A DNA stretch of 64,000 nt from positions 1 to 64,000 of the forward strand of contig CAKPDY010000006.1 in the NCBI GenBank assembly GCA_934149165.1. The letters are read 5' to 3'. The DNA is from an uncultured Clostridia bacterium (lineage in GTDB: Bacteria; Bacillota; Clostridia; TANB77; CAG-508). The number at the start of each line of letters is the position of its first letter. Positions within the stretch are counted from its first letter, which is position 1. The notes beneath the pieces were generated by a model that saw nothing but the letters and a program-made list of their open reading frames with translations, made no database searches and had not been told where the DNA came from. The position numbers and the translations under genes are program-made. This document shows positions 57,414 to 64,000 of this stretch, piece by piece.

Positions 57414-58403
57414 TTATTTTAAAGAATCTAAATTATCTAATGCTTTTCCTGTTCCTAATGCTACACATGATACTGTATCTTGTGCTATCATAACATTTAT
57501 ACCTGTTTTTTCTTGAAGTAACTTATCTAGTCCATCAACTAAACATCCACCGCCAGTCATATATATACCTTTATCACTTATATCTGCTGCTAATTCTGGT
57601 GGAGTTTTTTCTAATACTGAGTGAACTGAATCAACTATCATTAATGCTGGTTCTATCATTGCCTCTAACATTTCACTTGAATGTATAGTAACTGTTTTAG
57701 GTAAACCATCTATTAAATCTCTTCCTCTTATATCCATTTCTACGTCTTGCATTTTTGGATATACACAACCAATATTTACTTTTAAATCTTCTGCTGTTCT
57801 TTCACCTATTATAATGTTGTGTTTTTTCTTTATATATTTAATTATATACTCGTCAAATTTATCTCCTGCAACTTTTAAAGATGTACTTGTAACTGAACCT
57901 CCTAATGATATAACAGCAATATCTGTAGTTCCTCCTCCTATATCTACTACCATATTACCGCATGGTTTTGATATATCTATTCCTGCTCCTATAGCTGCTG
58001 CAATTGGTTCCTCAATTAAATATACTTTTCTAGCACCTGCTTGTGTTGCTGCATCTATAACAGCCTTTTTTTCTACTTCTGTAACTCTTGAAGGTATACA
58101 AATCATTATTCTAGGGGCAAAAACGAATCTGCCACACACTTTGTTTATAAAATATTTTAACATTTTTTCTGTAACAGTATAATTAGATATAACACCTTCA
58201 CGTAATGGTCTTGTTGCCACTATATTTCCAGGCGTTCTTCCTAACATTCTTCTTGCTTCTTTTCCAACAGCAAGTACTTCGCCAGTGTTACTATCTACTG
58301 CTACAACAGATGGTTCTCTTAACACAATTCCTTTTCCTTTTACATATGCTATTACTGTAGCAGTTCCTAAATCTATTCCTATATCTTGCCCCAAATTAAA
58401 CAT
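57414..58403 (-). CDS. mreB: Rod-shape-determining protein MreB
   Basis: Actin-like cytoskeletal protein guiding wall synthesis. GIDLGTATV phosphate loop, IEEPIAAAIGAG, DIGGGTTDIAV, YMTGGGCL. 329 residues. It could be the Mbl or MreBH paralogue; mreC and mreD are not adjacent. Confidence 0.94.
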   Translation of the reverse strand: MFNLGQDIGIDLGTATVIAYVKGKGIVLREPSVVAVDSNTGEVLAVGKEARRMLGRTPGNIVATRPLREGVISNYTVTEKMLKYFINKVCGRFVFAPRIMICIPSRVTEVEKKAVIDAATQAGARKVYLIEEPIAAAIGAGIDISKPCGNMVVDIGGGTTDIAVISLGGSVTSTSLKVAGDKFDEYIIKYIKKKHNIIIGERTAEDLKVNIGCVYPKMQDVEMDIRGRDLIDGLPKTVTIHSSEMLEAMIEPALMIVDSVHSVLEKTPPELAADISDKGIYMTGGGCLVDGLDKLLQEKTGINVMIAQDTVSCVALGTGKALDNLDSLK

Positions 58404-58575
58404 TTATATCTTCCTTTCCTTATTAATATATTACATTTTGGTTTCATTTACTTTACGATTATATTACATTTCCTATAAAATAGCAAATGTTTTAGTGTAA
58501 AAAAATATATTAGTAATATTTATAATACTACTAATACATTCTTTTATACATTTTTTACTTTCTTTTTTATATTTT

Positions 58576-59025
58576 TTACTTTTTGACTAAATCATTAATA
58601 TTCGTTTTTACTAATTCTAAAAAATCTACATCCTCTGGTTTTGAATCTGTTATTTCAACTTTAAAGCTTTTAACATCTTTATATTCAAATCTCACTTCAA
58701 ATTTTTTCAATTGTTGTACTTCTAATCTATCTATTTTTACATATTTTTCGCCTAATACATTATTATTTTTAGACAGCATGCTTACTTTTATGTATTTATT
58801 TTCAATAACATTATTTGTATCATTTTTTATTATACCATATATTTCTCCATTTCTATTTGATGCCTTTGCTTCTGTTATTTCTATAAATGGTTTTTCAACA
58901 TCTATTGAATAATCTGAAATATCATTATATGATACTTTTAAAAATGCATTTATCATTATATTGCTAAAAACGTAAAATAATAATACCCAAATTACATATT
59001 TTAAAATTTTTTTCATTTTATCCAT
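58576..59025 (-). CDS. Membrane-anchored FxLYD-like protein
   Basis: About 149 residues. One N-terminal membrane segment (KYVIWVLLFYVFSNIMI), then a single beta-sandwich domain (GEIYGIIKNDTNNVIENKYIKVSML, KIDRLEVQQLKKFEVRFEY) resembling FxLYD or Ig-like domains. AGGGG is nine bases before ATG 59025; earlier starts lie inside lexA. It follows lexA closely. Confidence 0.65.
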   Translation of the reverse strand: MDKMKKILKYVIWVLLFYVFSNIMINAFLKVSYNDISDYSIDVEKPFIEITEAKASNRNGEIYGIIKNDTNNVIENKYIKVSMLSKNNNVLGEKYVKIDRLEVQQLKKFEVRFEYKDVKSFKVEITDSKPEDVDFLELVKTNINDLVKK

Positions 59026-59053
59026 ATTCAACTTCCCCTTTTTTATATTTTTA

Positions 59054-59728
59054 TTACAATTTTCTAAATACACCAACCACTCTACCAAGAACCTGACAAT
59101 CTTGAACAATTATTGGCTCCATTGCACTATTTTCTGGTTGTAATCTTATATGATTGTCTTCCATATAAAAAGTTTTGACTGTAGCTTCATCATCAATCAT
59201 AGCTACAACTATTTCTCCATTTCTAGCAACATTTTGACGTTTTACTAATATATAATCTCCATCCATTATTCCCGCTTCTATCATACTTTCACCACTTACA
59301 ATTAGCATAAAAGCTTCTGAATTTCCAACAAAATCTACAGGAATTAGAAAATTATCTGTTATATTTTCTACTGCTAAAATAGGGGCTCCTGCAGTTATTT
59401 TTCCAATAACTGGTACTCCTATTAACTCTCTACCACTATATAGTGGTTTATTATCTTCAGGCTTTATATCTTTATTTTTTTTGTTAATACTTTTTAATAA
59501 TCGCAATGTTCTACCCTTTTGTGTTTCTTTTTTTATATAACCCTTTTCTTCCAATTTAGCTAAATATGCATGTACAGTTGCTGTTGAGTTTAATCCTACT
59601 GATTTTCCTATTTCTCTTACTGATGGTGCATAACCACATTCATCTATTTGTTTTTCTATAAATTTTAATATATCTCTTTCCCTTTTATTTAGTTCTTTTG
59701 AACCTTTTCCTCTACGCATTCTTTTCAA
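59054..59728 (-). CDS. lexA: SOS repressor LexA
   Basis: Repressor with winged-helix DNA-binding domain (RERDILKFIEKQIDECGYAPSVREIG) and self-cleaving domain: cleavage site at TAGAP, nucleophile Ser in SGESMIEAGI, Lys in VATVKTF-type segment. About 224 residues. The start may be TTG 59728 or ATG 59719; a G-rich site is upstream of both. Gene is close to an obgE terminator that overlaps its promoter region. Confidence 0.94.
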   Translation of the reverse strand: MKRMRRGKGSKELNKRERDILKFIEKQIDECGYAPSVREIGKSVGLNSTATVHAYLAKLEEKGYIKKETQKGRTLRLLKSINKKNKDIKPEDNKPLYSGRELIGVPVIGKITAGAPILAVENITDNFLIPVDFVGNSEAFMLIVSGESMIEAGIMDGDYILVKRQNVARNGEIVVAMIDDEATVKTFYMEDNHIRLQPENSAMEPIIVQDCQVLGRVVGVFRKL

Positions 59729-59767
59729 TTCTTCTTCCCCCCAATACTAACTTATAATAATAATAAC

Positions 59768-59817
59768 ATACAAACAAAAAAATGTCAAACATAAGTTTGA
59801 CATTTTTTTGTTTGTAT
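59768..59817. terminator. 23-bp perfect-stem terminator
   Basis: Arms 59768-59790 and 59795-59817 are exact complements with a 4-base loop and T runs on both strands. It ends obgE and is within 40 bases of lexA. Confidence 0.9.
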
Positions 59818-59825
59818 AAGAATAC

Positions 59826-61097
59826 TTAATCATACCATTCAAGTTCCCAATCAACCACTTTAACAGTATCTCCTTCTTGAACCCCTGCTTCTTTTAACTT
59901 TTGGTTAACACCTAATTGTTCTAAGCATTTTTGAAAATAAAACATAGATTCATTATCTTCCAAATTAACTCTTCTCATAATTCTTTGAACACCAGGTCCA
60001 TCAACTACAAACATTCCATCTTCTCTAGTAATAGTAAATTCATCTTTATCTTCTAGTTCATATACTTTTCTATCTTCTATTTCCACCAATTCTTCTTTTG
60101 GCAATGTTTTTAATGTTTTTGATACATAATCTAATAATTCTTTTACTCCTTGCCCAGTTACACCTGAAATTTTAAATATTGCTAAACCTTTTTCTTTAGC
60201 CAATTTTTCAAGTTTTTTATATTCTGTTTCATCTTGTATTAAATCAGCTTTATTAGCAACTATTATTTGAGTTCTTTTGCTTAATTTTTCACTATAATTT
60301 TTTAATTCATTATTTATAGTATTAAAATCTTCTACTGGATTTCTGCCTTCAACTCCAGATGCGTCAATAACATGAAGAAGTAATCTAGTTCTTTCAATAT
60401 GTCTTAAAAATTGAAGTCCTAAACCTGTACCATCGCTTGCACCTTCTATAATTCCTGGAATATCTGCAATTACAAAACTATCACCATATTCACTTTTTAC
60501 TACACCTAAATTTGGCTCTAATGTTGTAAAATGATAATCTGCTATTTTAGGTGTTGCAGATGTCACAACAGATAAAAATGTTGATTTTCCAACATTTGGG
60601 AATCCTATTAATCCAACATCTGCTAATAATTTTAATTCCAATATTATTTCTTTTTCAATTCCTTTTTCTCCACCTTGTGAAAAATGTGGAGCTTGTCTTG
60701 TAGAAGTAGCAAAATGTGAATTACCTTTTCCCCCTCTACCACCTGGAAATACCTTTTCTGTTTGTCCTTTTTCACATAAATCAGCTAAAACTTTTCCAGA
60801 TTCAACATCTTTTATAACTGTTCCTAATGGAACTTTTATATATAAATCATCTCCACTTTTTCCATAACGATGATTGCCTTCACCATTTTTTCCACTTTCA
60901 GCTTTAAATTTTTTCTTAAATCTAAAATCTATAAGAGTATTAGCATCTGGATCAACAGTAAAATAAACGTCTCCGCCTTTTCCACCATCTCCACCATCTG
61001 GTCCACCAGCAGCCACATATTTTTCTCTTCTAAATGATATTGCACCATCTCCGCCATCTCCAGATTTTACAATTATTTTTACATAGTCTGTAAACAT
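59826..61097 (-). CDS. obgE: GTPase ObgE
   Basis: Ribosome-associated GTPase. Gly-rich Obg fold (1-158), G domain with GFPNVGKST, DIPGII, NKAD, and C-terminal OCT domain (about 345-423). 423 residues. It follows trpS in the leftward run from rplU. Confidence 0.96.
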   Translation of the reverse strand: MFTDYVKIIVKSGDGGDGAISFRREKYVAAGGPDGGDGGKGGDVYFTVDPDANTLIDFRFKKKFKAESGKNGEGNHRYGKSGDDLYIKVPLGTVIKDVESGKVLADLCEKGQTEKVFPGGRGGKGNSHFATSTRQAPHFSQGGEKGIEKEIILELKLLADVGLIGFPNVGKSTFLSVVTSATPKIADYHFTTLEPNLGVVKSEYGDSFVIADIPGIIEGASDGTGLGLQFLRHIERTRLLLHVIDASGVEGRNPVEDFNTINNELKNYSEKLSKRTQIIVANKADLIQDETEYKKLEKLAKEKGLAIFKISGVTGQGVKELLDYVSKTLKTLPKEELVEIEDRKVYELEDKDEFTITREDGMFVVDGPGVQRIMRRVNLEDNESMFYFQKCLEQLGVNQKLKEAGVQEGDTVKVVDWELEWYD

Positions 61098-61127
61098 TAT
61101 TTCCTCCTTTTTGTATAAACCTATTAA

Positions 61128-62120
61128 TTATCTTATAATTCCGATTTTTTCATATACCTCTTCTAATGTTTTACTAGCAACTTTTCTTGCTTTTTGAGCT
61201 CCTTTTGTATAAATTTTTTCTAAATATTCTGGATTTTCCATTAATTCATTATACTTATCATGGAATGGTTTTAATTCATTAATTATTGCTTCTGCTATAA
61301 CTGTTTTGAAAAATCCATAACCTTTACCTTCAAATTCTTTTTCTATTTCACTCATTGATTTATTTGTAATAATTCCGTAAATTTCCATCAAATTACTTAC
61401 GCCTGGTTTATTTTCTTCATCATATTTTACTACACCTTCAGAATCTGTAACAGCTTTTTTAACTTTTTTCATAATTTCTTCTGGAGTATCTACTAATAGA
61501 ATAGTATCATTAGGAATTGTACTACTTTTGCTCATTTTACTTTTTGGATCCTGCAATCCCATAATTCTTGCTCCAACTTTTGGAATATATGGGCTAGGAA
61601 TTTTAAATGTATCTCCATATAATTTATTAAATCTTTCAGCTAAATCTCTTGTAATTTCAATATGCTGTTTTTGATCTTCTCCTGTAGGTACTAAATCTGC
61701 TTGATATAATAAAATATCTCCTGCCATAAGACTAGGATATGTAAATAAGCCTGCATTAATATTATCTGCGTGTTTCTCAGATTTATCCTTAAATTGTGTC
61801 ATTCTAGATAATTCTCCCATATATGTATAACAATCTAAAACCCAAGCTAATTCTGCGTGTTCTGATACTTGTGATTGTAAAAACACTGTACTTTTTTCTG
61901 GATCTATTCCTGCTGCAATATATGATGCTAATATTTTTAATGTGTTTTGTTTTAGTATTTTTGGATCTCTTCTAACTGTTAATGCATGTAAATTTGCTAT
62001 CATATAATAACATTCATATTCATCTTGCATTTTAACAAAATTTTTTAATGCTCCTACATAATTTCCTAATGTTAAATCTCCTGTTGCTTGAATTCCACTT
62101 AATATAACTTTTTTACTCAT
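61128..62120 (-). CDS. trpS: Tryptophanyl-tRNA synthetase
   Basis: Class I synthetase, 330 residues. TLGNYVGAL (the HIGH-like TxGN motif), DQKQHIEITRD, and KMSKS (SKMSKS) are intact. The gap upstream (62121-62378) has no T-box. Confidence 0.95.
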   Translation of the reverse strand: MSKKVILSGIQATGDLTLGNYVGALKNFVKMQDEYECYYMIANLHALTVRRDPKILKQNTLKILASYIAAGIDPEKSTVFLQSQVSEHAELAWVLDCYTYMGELSRMTQFKDKSEKHADNINAGLFTYPSLMAGDILLYQADLVPTGEDQKQHIEITRDLAERFNKLYGDTFKIPSPYIPKVGARIMGLQDPKSKMSKSSTIPNDTILLVDTPEEIMKKVKKAVTDSEGVVKYDEENKPGVSNLMEIYGIITNKSMSEIEKEFEGKGYGFFKTVIAEAIINELKPFHDKYNELMENPEYLEKIYTKGAQKARKVASKTLEEVYEKIGIIR

Positions 62121-62311
62121 AATAAATCTCTCCCATCATTTTTATTTTTATATATTATTATTATTAAAAAAGCTATATTGCCATCGTTTTCCTACCATAT
62201 TATTTATTATTAATTTCATCCAATCCACCTCTTATACAAGATTATAAAGCACTACACACACTTTTGCAAGATTTTTTTAACTTTACTTTGCAAAACTCAC
62301 ATAAAAATAAA

Positions 62312-62359
62312 ACTTCTATCCTAAGCTTTTAAAATTTCAAATAAGCTTAAGACAGAAGT
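62312..62359 (-). terminator. rpmA terminator
   Basis: 17-bp stem with minor bulges (ACTTCT...CTAAGCTT with AAGCTTAAG...AGAAGT), after the rpmA stop. Confidence 0.7.
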
Positions 62360-62378
62360 CATGTTTCTTGTATAGTTA

Positions 62379-62648
62379 CTAGTTGTTTGTTTCCTCTACT
62401 GGATACACACTAACTTTTTTCTTATCTCTTCCTAATCTTTCAAATTTAACTTTACCAGTTACTTTTGCATATAATGTATCATCACTACCTATACCAACGT
62501 TTGTTCCTGGATGGATTTTTGTTCCTCTTTGTCTTACTAGGATATTTCCTGCTGGAACCACTTGTCCGTCAGCTCTTTTTAAACCAAGACGTTTAGACTC
62601 ACTGTCTCTACCGTTTTTAACACTACCTTGACCTTTCTTATGAGCCAT
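62379..62648 (-). CDS. rpmA: 50S ribosomal protein L27, no N-terminal extension
   Basis: 89 residues, starting MAHKKGQGSVKNGRDS. In most Firmicutes L27 begins with about nine extra residues ending in FF that Prp removes; here none is present. GGAG lies 8 bases before ATG 62648. It follows rplU with a 96-base gap that has no room for prp. Confidence 0.96.
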   Translation of the reverse strand: MAHKKGQGSVKNGRDSESKRLGLKRADGQVVPAGNILVRQRGTKIHPGTNVGIGSDDTLYAKVTGKVKFERLGRDKKKVSVYPVEETNN

Positions 62649-62753
62649 GTTTTTCACTCCTTTCAGTATTTAGATTTTTTAAATATTTTTTGAATATATT
62701 TTTATAATTTCATACAATAGTTCTATATGTATTGAAATAATTTTAGACTATAA

Positions 62754-63068
62754 TTAAGCCATTTTTATACTTGTTATTTCAACTTTTGTGTATGGTTGTC
62801 TATGTCCTTGTGTTCTTCTGTAGTTTTTCTTTGCTTTGTATTTGTAAACTAATATTTTTTTACCTTTACCATGTGCAACTACTTTTCCTTCAACTTTTAC
62901 ACCTTTTACATAAGGAGCTCCTACTTCTACTTTATCTTCATTAGATACTAGAACAACATTGTTAAAAGATATTTTTTTACCTTCTTCTTTATCTAATTTT
63001 TCGAAATATACTACATCTCCTTCTGAAACTTTGTATTGTTTTCCACAACTTTCGATTACTGCGTACAT
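62754..63068 (-). CDS. rplU: 50S ribosomal protein L21
   Basis: 104 residues, MYAVIESCGKQYKVSEGD, VLVYKYKAKKNYRR, GHRQPYTKV. Complete and typical. AGGAGG precedes the ATG. rpmA follows. Confidence 0.97.
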   Translation of the reverse strand: MYAVIESCGKQYKVSEGDVVYFEKLDKEEGKKISFNNVVLVSNEDKVEVGAPYVKGVKVEGKVVAHGKGKKILVYKYKAKKNYRRTQGHRQPYTKVEITSIKMA

Positions 63069-63180
63069 TTAAGTACACCTCCTTTTACATGTATACTCGC
63101 TAAGCATAAAATACTAGGTAGCTAATTTTTAGCATTTTAGAACCCGACTCAGGCGGCTTACAGGTATTTATTTTACCATA
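63069..63180 (-). promoter_or_regulatory. Probable L21 autoregulatory leader
   Basis: GC-richer untranslated region directly before rplU with complementary segments (CTAAAATGCTAA with TAGTATTTTATG, and GCCGCC near a GGG). Firmicutes rplU operons commonly carry an L21-binding leader at this place. The assignment is by position and composition, not by a covariance match. Confidence 0.45.
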
Positions 63181-63340
63181 TTTTGGAGCTAGTGTCAACC
63201 CCATTTTTATACTGTTTTACACTGTTTCACTACAATTTTACACTTCCTATTGTAGAATAATTTAAAAATATGAATAAACCATAACATTGTTTATCCATAT
63301 AATAAAATTAAATAATCAAAGGCCTTATATGTAATAATTA

Positions 63341-63778
63341 TTAATCTTTTCTATCCCCAAAAATAGATAAAATTCTTATAAAGATATTAATAAAATCTAA
63401 ATATAATTGCATAGCACAATATATATGAATTTTATCTTGTTCTATATTTTCATCTGATGCAAGTCTTTTTATTTCATTAATATCATAAATAGTCATTGCA
63501 AAAAATATTGTTAATATTACCCAGTCTAATATTACATCTAATACTGTATTTTCTAAAAATAAGTTTATTATTGAAACTATTGCTCCTACTATTAAAAAAG
63601 TAATTAAAATAGGTTTCCAACTTGTTAAATCATTTTTTGTAGCATACCCATATATCCCTAATAGAGCAAAAGTTAATGCAGTTGCAACAAATAATATTAC
63701 TATTGATTGCAATTCAAATATATAAAATATTGTTGATAATGTAATCCCATTTATCATTGAATACACAAAATATAATAT
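63341..63778 (-). pseudogene. Bax inhibitor-1 (YbhL/YccA) family, truncated at the N-terminus
   Basis: About 141 codons with five membrane segments (FVATALTFALLGIYGY, WKPILITFLIVGAIVSI, VILDWVILTIFFAMTIYDI) and a C-terminus typical of the BI-1 family. Family members have about 210-240 residues. Upstream, only ILYF remains in frame before two stop codons, so about 70-90 residues are missing. No good ribosome site precedes the GTG at 63766. Confidence 0.65.
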
Positions 63779-63904
63779 CTATTATTATATCTATTCTATT
63801 CCTTGTGTCAACAATTTTATAGCTTAACATAAATATCTAATTTTGTGAGGTATAATAAAAAATAATCCGCATTGTTATTTACTTTCTTCAAGTACAAAGT
63901 ATAT

Positions 63905-64000
63905 TCTATAAATCAATCCATTCATCTATATATTTTTTAGAAATATTTAAACTTCCTGAACCAACTGCTATATCATTATTTGGTTTCTTTTCTCCGTGAA
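63905..64000 (-). CDS. C-terminal end of an unidentified gene
   Basis: Open to the window edge and ending with TAG at 63905. It reads HGEKKPNNDIAVGSGSLNISKKYIDEWIDL. Too short to name. Confidence 0.4.

Noticed and set aside
62121..62311. T-box leader before trpS
   Set aside because: This stretch is upstream of trpS but shows no T-box core or specifier loop.

Overview
The window is about 64 kb of very AT-rich DNA. Gene content and order point to an anaerobic, spore-lineage member of the Clostridia: a rlmN-stp-prkC-rsgA-rpe cluster, dnaG-rpoD, a CarD-type regulator, spoVAD, spoVAE, spoIIM and spoIVB, a type II fatty acid synthesis operon, and rplU-rpmA-obgE. Most genes are on the minus strand. 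The species cannot be named from the sequence.

Layout. 1-4775: a fatty-acid operon read leftward (acyl-activating enzyme, biotin ligase, fabD, fabG, partial fabF). 4776-5290: a short, less AT-rich scar with three hairpins and a cupin gene fragment. 5339-12538: an accessory island of minus-strand genes rich in nucleotide house-cleaning folds (three Nudix proteins, two HAM1/ITPase-like, one DUF84 NTPase, one ASCH domain), mixed with a GNAT, a transglutaminase-like protein, an ankyrin protein and a DUF1847 protein. It carries two clear internal duplications. 12710-13764: a surface-protein gene that looks internally deleted. 13947-18617: holA, a YvcK-like gene, murB and murI. 18638-18701: a large palindrome. 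18852-20147: two plus-strand genes. 20258-25771: rpe, rsgA, prkC, stp, rlmN. 26425-35260: AIM24 family, SpoU methylase, mfd, dnaE. 37475-40905: S4 protein, spoVAD, and frameshifted spoVAE and spoIIM. 41020-44604: argS and murC, separated by a 48-bp perfect inverted repeat. 44672-47543: a predicted amidoligase operon with a membrane-anchored transglutaminase-like protein. 47725-55314: spoIVB, a tRNA with CAU anticodon, rpoD, dnaG, carD and small unknown genes. 55464-64000: second acyl-activating enzyme, mreB, lexA, obgE, trpS, rpmA, rplU, and a truncated Bax-inhibitor-like gene.

The most unusual observation is that the housekeeping sigma factor RpoD (50337-51677) carries an intact PASTA domain at its N-terminus, ahead of region 1.1. 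PASTA domains normally lie outside the cell in PrkC-type kinases and penicillin-binding proteins, and PrkC in this same window has three. Next in interest are the amidoligase plus transglutaminase operon, the duplicated house-cleaning island, the two frameshifted sporulation genes 1.3 kb apart, and an L27 protein without the usual Firmicutes N-terminal extension together with no prp gene between rplU and rpmA.
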